Source: Anisus vortex (taxonomy: Eukaryota; Mollusca; Gastropoda; Planorbidae). From it: DNA of 64,000 nt. Location of the stretch: assembly GCA_949126835.1 (NCBI GenBank), contig OX421508.1, positions 11,343,994 through 11,407,993 of the forward strand, given 5' to 3'. Shown here in pieces: positions 24,201-39,200 of this stretch. Under the pieces are notes generated by a model. It did not search any database, had not been told where the DNA came from, and saw only the letters and a program-made list of their open reading frames with translations. Position 1 is the first letter of the stretch. Every line of letters begins with the position of its first letter. A program made the translations under genes and the position numbers.

Positions 24201-27200
24201 TGATGGCATATCAGGTCTAAGTGACTCTAAGTCTAATGTTGTTTTGTTTATTCTTCATTATATTTGTTTACCAGGGATGCGAGGAAGGGCAGCTGCAATG
24301 GGATTACTATATAAAAAAATACTCAACCTAAGAAGTCTCAAGGATAAAAAGATAGGGGAGGTAACTAAAAATATTTTTTGTCAAATATTATATAGGCCTA
24401 TCAATTTTTAAAAATTTCGACATCCATTGAGTCATTGACATCCTAGTATAAAAATGATTTTATTGATTAGAGAGCACATTTTTCTGTGACAATATCAATA
24501 ATATAAGCTCTTAAATCCCAATTCTAAGACTTATTTCATTATTAGACACTTCAGTTCTTCAATTATATTAGACATCTCATCTGATAGGCTATTAGTATAA
24601 GTATGACATTTTAAACTGTAACATTTAACTTTAACCATGTTATCGTAAAGTGGGATATAGTTATATTATAGTCTCTGACTACCTATGCCTATAACTATAA
24701 ATACTATACTATACCAGTATACCGTAGCCATAGTATATCAGTATATCTCTAGGCCAATACTATAGGCACTATAGGCCTATAGCCGAGCAATAGATATATT
24801 ATTAATTTTAAATTTGACTCATTGATTAGGCCTTTCATAAATATTTTTTTATCTCTTACATTTCTTCATTGTAGGCTATGTTAATTCTTCTTTTAAATTG
24901 AATTTAGACTGTGTATAAAATGTTGTGTTGAATATATTTATATAACATGTTAAACATGAATGTTCCTATATATTATATAACCTATCAACCAATATTAAAT
25001 GCCTATATTTTGTATTTCCTCCATCAGTTAGTCAATATGTTCAGTCATGATGGTCAGCGGGTGTTTGAAGCTCTGGTCAATGGACCCTTCACAGTGGGTG
25101 GACCTTTCATCTTCCTCGCTGGCTCCATATATCTTGGTCTGCTCATGGGACTCTGGGCATTAGTGGGCATTGGAACATATATTGTCATTTTTATCATTAT
25201 GGTAAGTTAACACATGTTTGAAATAAGCAAGGTGATAAATATTTCCTTCTAAAGTATGGTTATGAAAAAGAGAGTGATTTCCCTTTAAATAGAATTTGAT
25301 ACTTGTATGTTTTAAAGAAACTATATTCTATATTTGATGTATGTTTTGTTATAAAGAGGCTGTATTTTAAATATGTACCACTGTTTTCTTATAAAGAGGC
25401 TGTATTCTAAATGTGATGTCTGTTTTGCTTTAAGGGTTTTGTATTATAGATGTTATACCTATTTCCCTTTAAAAATATACTGTGCTCTAAATTTTCTGCG
25501 TTTGTGTTTCTTGTAACCCTAATTTTTATTTTATTCAAAGGAGGTGTCTTCAAATTATAAAATTAAAATTAAAATCACAATACAAATTTGAATAACATTT
25601 CATTTTCTAGAAATAATTTTTTTTTGTTCCATGTTTATATCCACAGAAATTTTTGAATGATGGTATAGAACATTTTAGAAAGAAGGCCGTGAACTTAACA
25701 GGTCAAAGGGTGAGTAATAACAATGTTCTAATCATGACTTAACATAGTATAAGGAAGTAATAAAGAGTTTATCCAATATCTGTGAAAAGTTACAAAAACA
25801 ATACATGACTTACTGAATGTCCTGAAGGTTCCCTATAATTACTTTGTCTGACACCAGGTAAATGTTTCAAAGAGTTCAGCCACAACTTCTGGATTAAACC
25901 AAAGAAAATGGCTAGAGATGCAAAACTTTAATCTTGTTCAATTAATACTAAAACAATTCCATAAAGATTCTTTGTGTATCCATTTACAAAAATATATTTT
26001 GTATAAAGAAACCAAAAACTGTTTTAATTAAAAATTAACTTTTGATGATGTATTATTAAATGTCTTATTATGATGATTTTTTAAAATTATTGTTTTGTTG
26101 TATAGGTTGGTTTGATGACAGAGATTTTAACATGTATGAAATTAATTAAGATGAATGGATGGGAATCATCTTTCATTGGTAGACTTACAGGTTGGATTTT
26201 TATTACAAACTCTAATTCTTATCTGTATTTTCCAATAATAGATTTTAATGTATATCTATCTTATTTTAAAATCCCTGCAAAGTATTGATAAACTGTTTCT
26301 TTGAATTTGAAATAATTTTTTCTATTTATTATTTACTGGTAGATATGCTTTTCTAAATTAACTAACCTTAAATTGAAGCTTTAATACGAAAAGTACACAG
26401 GTCACATTTTTTACAAAATGAAACTAAAAAGTGCTTAATATTTATCTGCTCTTTATATTATAATATGAACTGTATAAATATGAATGCACAAAAACCTTTT
26501 TAAAAACAACTTTTTTTCATAAATTGTAACTTTTTTGAACCACGTTGAATTTTCAAACTCAATTTTCTTAAGATGGACATTTTGTGATTTAGGCAGTAAA
26601 AGCTTCAATTTCTGCCTATATAGCTTATTTTATCATAGATATGATTTTTTTATAATTTTTTTTATTTTAGAAAGAAGAGAGAAAGAAAGGTTGGCGCTAG
26701 AGAGATGCTCGTTCTTGAAAAGTGTTGTAACATCATTGGTTCCCATGATCCCGGTCATTGCTTCTGTCTTCATGTTTCTTGGTTACATCCTATCTGGCAA
26801 TCACCTGACTGCTGCTAGGGTGAGTTCTACAGTTTTACAAACTCTTAGTTGATAAAGTACACAATACCCATCATCTTTTTTATAATTTAAACCAGCTTTT
26901 AGATTTAGGTATATATTTACTAATGTAAAAGAAAACCCCAAGAGGCAAGCTTTAAAGATGGACATTTAGAAAATGTTGAAATGTTAAAATATACTGCATT
27001 ACAATGAAGAATGAGTGCCCTTGTCATGATCAATAATGATTGTCAGCAGGTGCAGAACTGCCTCATAAAAAGAAAGGACTAAATGGTCTTAAGAGTAAAA
27101 ACCAACATTTTTGTAGATTTGAGTTTACCAATACTGCAGTAAATGTTTAATGCATGGTGTCTAGGAAACATCTAATACATACATTAAATTTACAATGAGG

Positions 27201-30200
27201 GTAAAGTTGTAAGAGTTATGTCTCAAACAGTAAGAACAGCAAGTTAAATAAATGCATTTATTTCATTATCAATAATTGGTCTTCCAGTAATGTAGATTAT
27301 CTGAATCAAGAACCAATCAATCTTGTAATGAATTATGCTCTCAGCAAATCTCAATCAAGATTATCTTATTTTGCAATAGTTTAACATTTTAAAGCATTCC
27401 AAATTTAATTTTTGTTTTGTTTTGGTTCAACAAAGAGTTATCTTTTCTTCTATTTTCATGTCTTGTTTTTTTGTAGGCTTTCACAGTTATATCAGTATTT
27501 TATGCCATGAGTTTTTCTCTGGCCTCAGCTTTATATGGAGTACAGACTCTCATAGATGTCTCTGTAGCTATGACTAGATATCAAGTAAGACATAAGACAG
27601 TTTTTTTTTATATTTACATATAATAATTTATTTTTATATATTAGTATTTTATTACCACCATTAATTACAAATATATTTTTTTGAATTTATTAAATGTAAA
27701 TTAAATTGATTATCAGTTTTTAAATGTATAAAAAAATTAAAATAATCACAATATTTAATAATTTTACTATAATATTATTAAATACTTTTTACATGTAGTT
27801 TTGCTATTATAATGCAGTTAAATAAAAAACAACTAATTATTTGAATTAGGAAATCCTTTTGATGCCAGAGAAAAGTCTTTATGACAAACCAAAAGATGAA
27901 ACAGTGGCGGTTGAATTGAATTTGGCAACATTGACTTGGGAGTCTATTGATGAAGAGGACACTGGTAGGTTATTAACCCCTTTACTACGGGAGGGTTTTT
28001 AAATATAAATATTTGCTGACTCAGCATATTTTTACAATTTCTTCTAATCTATAGTACCGCCAATGGTTAAGCATTTTGGGGGGTAACCTTATAGTAAAGC
28101 TTATATCTTTTTTATTTTTGAATCTAACCTTAAACATATATGATGAAAAAAATTCACCATTGAATAAGGTTTCTGAATAATATATGCTAATTATGACTGA
28201 CAAAGGTCAAGGTGATGGTCAAGGTCATAAGGTCACAATGGATAAATATTGTTCTGTCGTAGTAATCGTAGGCCTATCAGTAGTATCACTATCGGTGTCT
28301 AACTCTGAGCCAGAGTAAATATATTCTGACCCTGATTCAGAATACAATGACAAATGATCGTCATCATCACCTTCCAACAATGCCAGAACTTGTTGAATAT
28401 CAAATATTCGAGTTTGTTTACGTTTGCCAGTGGAAGTACTGGGCTCGCACGCGTCCATTGTTTACAAAAAAACTTAGCAACGGTCATTTGTGAAATCGCT
28501 GTAATGTATAGCTTTGCAAGCGCTTACAGCTAAAAACTCAAAGAAGAAACAGCTAGTATTTTTTCATTCTCTATTTGATTCGCCTTTTAACTTTCACATA
28601 ACATTAATAACAAAGGAAATAGAGAGCTCTAAAACCATGACGTGAACCTGATGTCCTCGGTATTACAGATTAGCCATTTTTTTGTTTTGTTATGACGTGA
28701 ACGTGACATCCTCTGTACTTAACTATACAAAAGTGACGATGTGAACATGACGTCACCCGGAATTAAAGGGTTAAATTGTTAAATTAGTTGCAAAACACAT
28801 AATAACAAGGAAAAAAAAACACTTTAATATATGAGTATTTAAACACTCACAAGAGCAAAAGATTACTGTTATATTTATATTAGCTTAAATATGTTTCCCT
28901 AAGTAATCTTTAATTAAAACTATTGATTGTTAACCAATATTAAGATTTAGTTTATTGATATCTTTGAATATAAAATAAATACGTCATCTATGCAAAAAGT
29001 CCTAATGATACTAGAGAATGAAATCCAACAACTTAACATTTTATAAAACTCCTATCTAAATGGAAAATAACATTCTCTATAGAAGGAGTCTGTGTTAAAT
29101 TTAAGGTAAAATAAAGATATACGTAACTATAGACTAGAGTCACCCATGGTTAAGATGCAATAATGTTCTCTTTGGAAGGAGTAACTGTAAGTTAAAAGAT
29201 ATGAATCTTACTATAATCACAGTCAATTTTTTTCTTCATCAACAGAGGCCTCTGACGAGGACAGCATAATTGCAGGACTAAAACCAGAGGATGTCAAAGT
29301 CCTGACGGCTACAACCCCGCTGCCCAGTCAGAACGTTTTTACTTTTAAATCTCCCAGCCCAGATGTCATAGAGAGCACCACTGTGTTGTTGCCCAATGAA
29401 AAGAAAGGGAGAGTATCCCTTGATACAGAAATATTGTTGGTGCCAGCTCTGCAAGAAATAGATATAAGTGTGAAAAAGGTGAGAAGAAGTTGGTGAGAAT
29501 GTATTTTTATCCTGTCTTATCTATTACAGACGCTCCTTCTATAAAGACGATTATTGCGTCCTACGCTCATCCGGGGTCCGAGTCTAGTCTTGCATCTTTA
29601 TTAATGTTTTAAATGATGTTAAGCTACTGGTTTTCCTGGTTTATTCAGGCAACCCATTCCATGCTTGAATGCCAATCGGGAAGAAAGAGTACTTGTATGG
29701 ATTTGTTCTCGCATAAGGGATAAGAAAAGTGTTTTTGTCTTTATGGTTATCTGAGCATTGCAACAGGCTGTAATTGGGTTGTATTTCTAAATTAGAGTTT
29801 AATACTTATTTCGAAATAAGTAATAGAAGTATTTCTATTGATTTATAGATATTTATTGATTTATATACTTCCAAATCGTTGTTTTTTAAATCTTCTGTAT
29901 GGAAGGAAAAGGCCTATTATTAATTAGATCCTCATAATAAAAAAGGAAAGCTATTTATTATAATAATTTTTTTTTCTTTCAGGGGGAGTTAATTGGTATT
30001 TGTGGAATGAAAGGCTGTGGAAAAAGTTCCTTACTGGCAGCCATTTTGGGAAGGGTGAGTTGGAATATTTGTTTACATTTTAATTTTATAATTAGAACTT
30101 TGAATAAATACATAATTGTTTTATGCAATTTTCCTTTTCTTGAATGTTTACAAAAGTATTTTGGGTCTATATAATTAAATTTTTATGATTATAAACTGAA

Positions 30201-33200
30201 AATATTAACAAAAATTATATCTTTTCAAGTACATGAAGATTTGTTATATCATAAGATACACACTCTAACTGAACTGTATATACAATAGATTAATGAGTGC
30301 CAAAATCAATGTACATTCACTTTTGAATATTCTTAGCACATTATTACTGATTTCAAAAGACAAGGCTACGATACATCTGACAGAGTCTGTATCTATCTCA
30401 TGCATGTCCTGTTCACTCACCCAATGTAGAAAACTACGCACTAAAAATGCACACACCCTTCCCAACACCTTATGACTATAGACACAATACTTGTGAGGCA
30501 AGACACAATACCTTGTGACTCTTGAAACAATACTTGTGAGATTAGACACAATACCTTGTGACTATAGATACAAATGAGATTAGACACATTAGCTTGTTAC
30601 TCAAGACAATAATGATTGAAAAGAGCCTATAACTTAATGAAAATAAAATGTTATACAAATTTATACATGAAAAGTTATTGTTTAACTGTTTACTTCTAAT
30701 AAAGATTGTTCAAATTAAATATATCAATTATTTGTATTTATTTGTCTACAGATGCAAATTTTAGAAGGGGATCTTAAAGTCAGTGGCACAATTGCCTTTG
30801 TAAGTCAGGATCCATGGATCGTGAATGGAACTGCAAAAGAAAATATTCTGTTTGGTTTGCCGTATGATAAGGAAAAGTCAGTGATAGTTGTTTTTTTTAT
30901 ATATAAAGGCTTCTAACTATTATTGTTTATTGAGTATGTATAATAATATGTGACAGATGAGAGCATAAGTGTGTATTTATTTGTGTGATTTTCTGAGTGC
31001 TAGTTGATGTATGTATTACATAAAATGACTAAATGTGAGTAAAAAAAACTGTTTTGTTATTGTCTATTGCACAATAGGTCATACAGGATCAAGAAATCCT
31101 GATTCTTATTAGTTTTATGATCATGAAATATTTCAGGAACATTATTTTGTAAATAAGAAACATAAGAAAAAGAGAATAGTTTTGAGAGATGTCGCTAGCA
31201 TGACTCAAACCTGTGCTGAATATCAGCATCCTTAAAAGTATACAGCTAATCTCTAGACAATCTTTACTTCTAGAAAACTGGTACAGCATGGCAAGCTGAA
31301 TTAGACCTTGAAAGTATACCGCTAATCTCTAGACAATTTTTACTTCTAGAAAACTGATATAGCAGGGAAAATTGACTGTGTGGAGAGGTCATAGTTTGCC
31401 ACAGTCACTTCAACATTGAATGTCTTCACCAGCTGCTTGTATTGTTTTCTATGCTTTGTTGCTGATGCTATTTTTTTATGTTGTTTATCTTGTCTGTAAT
31501 TGCAGATATGACAGAATTATTAAAGCCACGAGACTCGACAATGATTTTGAAACATTTAGTGCAAGAGATGATGTTGAGGTAAAGGAGGGGAGATAAGCTA
31601 ACTGTATTTTAAAACTGTCAAGTTACTTTTTCATTCTTTGGTGATAGCAAGTTTGTATTTACTAGTTGTTGTTTTTTATCAAGTCTTTAAAATGGAAAGT
31701 GTGGATCATTTCTATGCCCTGAATTTTTTACCCTATAAAGCTAGGTTAATTCATGGACACCCCACACACAAAGAAAAAAAATCCTAGCATTTGACCATGA
31801 ATAAAACACAAGACCCTAGAAATTAAAAATTATCTCAGCCAGTAGACCCTCATTGAGCAAAGCTCAATTCAAAGTGTTAAACTTCATGAACTCTCCCAAA
31901 ATTAAGAGCAAACTGTTATAACATGAATTACTTTCTTTCCTTGTTGTTTAAAATGATTACTTTATTGCCAATCTCATTCTCCATACAATTTTTTATGTAT
32001 ATATTAGTTCTTCCCACCTGCAGTTTATAAACATACACATTGCATCCTCAGATTGGGGACAGAGGACTCACTCTGTCTGGTGGACAGAAGCAGAGAATCT
32101 GTCTGGCCAGGGCCATTTACAGTGACTGTGATATCCTGCTGCTGGATGACCCGCTGGCCACCGTGGATGTTAACATGGGCCGGCACATCTTTGCCCAGTG
32201 CATCAAGACAATCCTTCATGAAAAGACAATCTTTATGGTCACACATCACCTGGAGGTTTGTAGCTTAACTTAATTTAAAAGGGCAATATTTGAGTTTAAG
32301 AAAGTTTAAGGAAGTGCTGCTAAGCTACGGGAGAGTGGGGACAGAGAACAATAGATCAGCAAATCCTGGAAAGTATTTGGAGACGCATTAGACAGGTCCC
32401 CCAGGGCAAACAACTAGCGTACATGGAGAGGCAACATGTTGGATGAGACAGGATGAACAGGAAAGAGCTGGGAAGAATTTAAAACAACTAGCAAGAGAAC
32501 ATGGAGAGTGGTTTGCTTTGACGTAGGCCCTATGTTCCACAAGGAACCCAAAGACAACTGATGAAGACAAAGTGATTCTAGCCTTAAGACATAATAAAGA
32601 ATATGCTTTAAAAATCATTGTATGCAAAAGGTTAACTGTAATTGCAAGGAGACCAAAATTTCTTATTGACGTCTTCTCATGGTTTTATATTTTTGTGACT
32701 TTTTGTTTATTTGTAGTACCTGCCCAAATGTGACAAGGTCTTATACATGCATGAAGGTCATGTGGTGACTTTTGGTAGCCATTCTGAGCTGATGACACAG
32801 AAGGGGGCTTACTCTGAGCTGTTCACCCTCTACAACAGCAAGTATGATCGGATTCTCAAAGAAAGAATGTTATACAGAGATAGAAAAGAAGGTAGTTGAA
32901 ATGTACTTAGTATTTTCTACCTTAACTTCCGGAAGTTAAGTAAGAAGTCACTGAGTTAAGTGGCACTTGGAAAATGGTGCTTTTAACTTTCGGATCAAAC
33001 CCACATTTGCGGACAAGAGCACACTAAGCAAGCTAAATGTAATAGCATGGAGAGTCGCACTATACAAATAACCATCATTACCTTACAGTTCATACGAATT
33101 TTACAAAGATACTTTGTACTTTGTTTTTATGATGTGGGTGCTAAGAGTAGTTTACCTAATAATTTATTAATTACAATCCCTAACTATAAATAAAATGTAA

Positions 33201-36200
33201 AAAATTCTGTTGATGAATTCTTTTCAGTTCGAATGGTCCCACAACGTGGCTTTTCCAGGGTGTCTGAAAAAGTTCTCAATCGCCAGTTAAGCATGATCTC
33301 CATGACAGCAGGGGGAGTCCAGCACCAGTTCAGTGTTGTCTCTTCCACCAGTTTAAATCCAGATTATGAACATTGTAAGTAAAGAAAAAAAATGTCAGCA
33401 AGTTTCATCAAGCACTTATTTAAACTGGTACTCATGGACTATCTATATGTTGAAATGTTATTTAGTTCTTGATGCCTTGTGGCATATTTATAATGACATC
33501 AAGTACTCATAGACCATTTCAGAAAAATTAAAAATGTTGTCTACCTCTCTTACCCCATGTGACAAGTTTAAAATGTCATTCAGTACTGATAGATAAAAAA
33601 ATAGTATGTTATGATAAACAAACAAAAAGTAAAGTACCCTTCGGACCAAACTGATCATAGGGCTGGTGAAGCAGCATTCACTAGTTTCTGTGGCCACGGC
33701 ATAGTAGGGGACGTGTGGCCAGCACAATGCCCAGCAGCCGTTACTTTACCCCAACTAATGTCAGGTACCTATCAGAGCTGGGTAGACTCAGGGACACTCC
33801 CAAGTCCCGGGAAAAAATCCTAGCCTCCACCAGGATTTGAACCCGGAACCTTCAGATTGCCAGTCGAACACGATGCCCTTATGTTATGATTATATTGTAG
33901 TAGTATTTATTATAAAGTTGTGAAGTTGTGATAACATAAGCCATTGTACAGACAATTGCTAGGACTACAGTGATATTTTGTTTTTTTGTTATATCCTTTG
34001 ATTGAAAATATGGCTATGTAGAATGTACGGTTATGATTAAATGGTAGTATTATGTGTTTTTGTAAATTTGTGATGACACAAGCACTTGTTTGTACAGACT
34101 TATATTAGGATAAGAGTGATCTTTTGTCTTTGTTATTTCATTTGATTAAATATTCAATGTCAAATTGTGTAACAAATAGTTGAAATAATTTTTATACATT
34201 CCTTTATTATGATAACAATTACTTTTTTATGGCATGTTTTATTTAATGTATCTTTATTAAAACCTCTCTTGATAGTGGACCTTGATGACCTAACATCTAC
34301 TGGAGGTAAACTGGACTGTATGGTCAAATCAAGCACCTACTGGACCTACATCAAGGCCATGGGGGGTGTGTCCATCTTCATCTTTCTGTTGTTCAGCTTT
34401 TTAGTCAGCATTGCTATCCAGTCCTTGACCACAGGCTACTTGGCGTATTGGCTGGATCAGGGGTCAGGGCAAACGGTATTTGTTACCAAGTATTTTACTC
34501 TGATTGTTTAAAAGCATTTTGTTTTTAGCATTCATTAAGGGATGCAGGGGAGATTATTACTCTGACTTTTTTTTTCTTCTATGTGTTTGCAATATTATGG
34601 TGTATTTTTTAAAGGAAGGATATCTTTTAATAACTGAAATAGAATTAAAAGTTTCACCATAATAATTTTCTAAATAAAAAGGTAAATTATTTAAATGAAT
34701 GTAATATGGTCTTATTTTAAAAGCTCTCTGATAGCAGGAGAAATTAAATTATTTTATAATGAAAAACAAAAAAATATCTATCAAATCTTTTTTTTTAAAT
34801 ATTGATATCTTGTTAGCCTACATTATGATTATGAATGAAATATGTATAAAATGTAGCCTTTATAATTTAAATCATTTCTTTTAGAGTTCTTGAAAAAATA
34901 AATAACAAAACAAAAATTTTATCTAACTGTAAAAATAAAAATAAAAGGAACTAATTGAAAAATTTATATTCTTATATACATATTAAATTATGTAAGATAA
35001 TTTTAAATTTTTGTCGAGTCTCAGTGTAAAATTTGTTATATTAATTTTAATTCAGCATCATAATTCTGATATATAATATCTACAGATATCAAACAGTACC
35101 AATCAAAATGTCAGTGTTGCCAATCTTCACTTTGATAACACAACAGACAGTGTCTTGAACAACCCACACATAAACACTTATGCATTTGTCTACGGCATGT
35201 TTTTATTGGCCATGCTTATCATATTAGTTGGCAGGTCTCTTGTGTTTGTCAAGGTCAGTATATTACTATTTTTACTATTACTTGGTATTATCATGGTAGC
35301 ATGTCTTTAATGTGGAATTCAAAGTTCCATTTATAAACCTTATCAGTTATTCATTAGGCTTGGATGCAATCAGGACCCAAGTAAAAAAAAATGTCCTGGC
35401 ATTACAGTATTTAAACTTGACCCCCTCAGACAAGCAAACCAATGGTCTGACACTATAACACACAGTCCCATTTTACTTCAATCAACTTTTACTTATTGTA
35501 TGGGACAATGTATGGTTGATGTCAATTGTTATTTCTTTACCCAAATCGTAGTGGCATTGAATTATAGAATGGGTTGGCTAAACTAGTCAAGAAAACTAAC
35601 AACTTGTTATCATTTTAAAATCCTGTAAAAAAGTAAGACTAGAATTAAAACAGTGCACTTGCCTAAGTGGTTAGTACTCTAGACTGAACTATATGACCTG
35701 GGTTTCAATCCTGATGCTGACCTATCCACGCCATGCTCGCAGGAGATTTGAGAAGTTTTAATCTTCTTTCTTGAAGGAAAATCTGTAATTTAGAAGATAT
35801 TACAAGAAATAATCATGTTTTTCTTAGAAAGAGTGTATGCAAATTATAAGTAAAGATAAATATATATAATTTAAGTTTATAAATTTATTCTTTTAAGTTA
35901 ATATATATTATTTAATTTTATAATGTTGTTCTTTGTTATCTCTTTAGATTTTGTTAAAAGCATCAACAGCATTACACAAAAAACTCATCCAGAAAACATT
36001 GAAGAGTCCAATGAAGTTTTTTGATGCCACACCCATTGGAATAATACTCAACAGGTTCTCAGCTGACATGGATGAAAGTAAGTGGTACTTGCCATTAGAT
36101 ATCATTAGTGGCCTTCTGATTCAACTAATGGGTAAACAAAAAAAGTATTCCAATTGTATTTTTTGAATGAAAAAAAAAGTTTTTAATTTCAAGATATTAA

Positions 36201-39200
36201 TAAAAAGCCTACCATAATAATGACTGCAATTAAAAAACTATGATGCTAAGAAAATTGGCAGTTGTGGAACTATAGCTTTAGATTCACAAGTAATTTTTTG
36301 CTATTATCTCTAAAGGTAAAATTGTTTATTAGCGTCATGGTAATATGACTTGAGCGTGTTAAGTGTTTGTGGCACATACTACAAAATAAATAAAATAAAT
36401 GACATCATTTTTGCTATCTTTAAAAATGTAAATTATAGCAATTTAGCAAAACAATGAAATTGCACATCCATTACAACTTTCCAGCCATAGCTGTAATATC
36501 TTCATCATTACCTACCAAACAGTAAAGTCCTTTTTCTTGCTGAATAGATGTCACTTATTCTATATTACCTAACCCAATAGAATCAATTATGTTTGAGAAT
36601 TGAGTGTTGTTGTTTTTTACATAATATACAAAATGAAAAATTCTTTATTAACCTAACAAAATTTAATTGGAAATATTTGTTAATATTTTTTCAGTTGATG
36701 TTCGCCTGCCAGCAAACTGTGAACTGTTTCTCCAAAATGTGTTCCTAGTTTTGTCTGCTTTAGTTTTAATCTCCATTGTGTTTCCTTACGATCTCCTGGC
36801 CATTTTGCCGCTGATGGTTATTTTCGGCGTCTTGTCACACATGTTTGCACCGATTCTCCAGCAGCTGAAATTCATGGACAACGTCACCAGGTCGCCGTAC
36901 TTGAGTCACCTTGCAGCTTCTGTTGAGGGCATCGCCACTATCAACTCATTTAACCAGGGCCAGAGATTTTATCAGAAGTAAGTTTACACCTTGAAATGTT
37001 AGAGACTAATACCTAGAGTTAAATGGTTAATGGTTTTAAGATCATAAATTTAATTTTAGAAGGTCATATTTTGAATAAAAGAATTTAAGACAAAGACATT
37101 ATAAAAAGAAATAATTATAAACACATTTCAAAACACATTATTTTAATAATACTGTTTTACTTTTATTTTAATTTGCTTAATACTATATTTATTTGCTTTG
37201 TCTTCTGTTTGTAAAGTTTTAAGATTATTAATATATCTATATCCTTTTTAGCCTAGAGAATTATATCCGTTTTCTTGCTTGTATGTTACTCAATGTTAAA
37301 TGCACTCTGAGTTTACATTATGTTTGTTGGCAGCGCTATACAAATATAATTATTATTATTAAAATAATCAGGACTTGGTGGTTGGCACCAAAGTATTTTA
37401 TTACCATTCTTTGAGTCTCTGACTCTAATCCAGTCAAGCCAGAATACATTTTCCAGTACATTAAGGCACCAAATTATTGAGAATAGCCAGTTCTTCATTT
37501 TCTTATTACTGTAGAATGAATAAGTTTTCATAAGATAACTTATTCATGTTTTATGTAATAGTTTCATATTTAAAATACTTTAGTTATTTCATTTCCACAA
37601 GAAATGGTATGCACAAATTGTGTACATTTATTTGTTTCCTAATATTTTCAGATTTTGTGACTTGGTAAACCGCAACAGCATCCCGTTCTTCTTGTTTTAT
37701 TCAGCCAATCGCTGGCTAGCTGTCTTTTTAGACTGCATGACCATTGTGGTCACTGGGGCCACTGGATTTCTTATTGTGTTCAATCTGAACTCAGAGAATA
37801 GTTCTGAGGCCGGACTTGCCCTTTCTTTCGCTATACAGGTCAGTGGAACAAAATATTGACCAGATGTTCTTTTTTTCAGTTAATTTTTTCTTTGCAGTAA
37901 TTAATACATTTTTAAGTGATTGATTAATAATTTTTCATTGAACAAACATTTTTATGTTTGAATTTTTTTACCTTATTTTCAAACTGCTATTAGCCATGTA
38001 AGATGAATAATGGGGTGTCAATTTTATCTTATCTTATATGTTACAGACGCTACTTCTATAAAGAAGTTTATAGTCTAGTCTTGCATTTCAATAAGTGTTT
38101 TAAATGATGTTGAGTTACTTCTTTTCCTGGTCTGTTCAGGTAACCCATTTCATACCTGAATGCCACTCAGGAATAAAGAGAAATTATATGCATTTGTTTT
38201 GCATATGGGATAAGAAAAGAGTTTTTGTCCCTATGTCTATCTGAGCATTGTACTGTAATAGATTGTTATTGGGTTGTATTTCTAAGTTGTATTCAAATTG
38301 TATAATACAAGTCTAATTGATGTATTTAAATTGTATCTTAAAAGTTTTTTTTACTGTTTCCCAAATTTAGATTACAAGTCTCGTGCAGTATTCTTTAAGG
38401 CTGTCTATGGAGACAGTGTCACGTTTTTCATCAGTTCAGAGAATTCAGGACTGTGTAGAGGTAAGAGTTATTTCCCTTCTTTAAATGACTTTGAATATTC
38501 ATAAGAAGGACTCTTCTTTAAATTCTGGATTTGGCATGGAGCACGCAAAGTGTTTATTAACTCAGTCAATAAAAATTAATTGTCAATAAAATGTTTAAAA
38601 TGTATGAAAAGTAGTTTTTTTTTCCTTTTGAGCTTCATGACATTTAATGTACGTTAATAAATTGTTTTGTAGCTTTCAAAGCATAAATAAGAAATAAATT
38701 ACTACGTAGTCCTTTCTAGCATAAATGTATAATAAATAGTGTTTTGTTCTCCAATATATGAATGAATCAAAAAATGCTTTTTAGTTCTCCAATATATGAA
38801 TGAATCAAAAAATGCTTTTTAGTTCTCCAATATATGAATGAATCAAAAAATGCTTTTTAGTTCTCCAATATATGAATGAATCAAAAAATGCTTTTTAGTT
38901 CTCCAATATATGAATGAATCAAAAAATGCTTTTTAGTTCTCCAATATATGAATGAATCAAAAAATGCTTTTTTGTTCTCCAATATATGAATGAATCAAAA
39001 AGTGCTTTTTTGTTCTCCAATATATGAATGAATCAAAAAATGCTTTTTAGTTCTCCAATATATGAATGAATCAAAAAATGCTTTTTAGTTCTCCAATATA
39101 TGAATGAATCAAGAATTGCTTTTTTGTTCTCCAATATATGAATGAATCAAAAAGTGCTTTTTTGTTCTCCAATATATGAATGAATCAAAAAGTGCTTTTT

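Noticed and set aside
32025..32268. Alternative frames over ABCC exon 16
   Set aside because: They are shadows of the LSGGQ/Walker B exon, which has the right frame, splice sites and phase.
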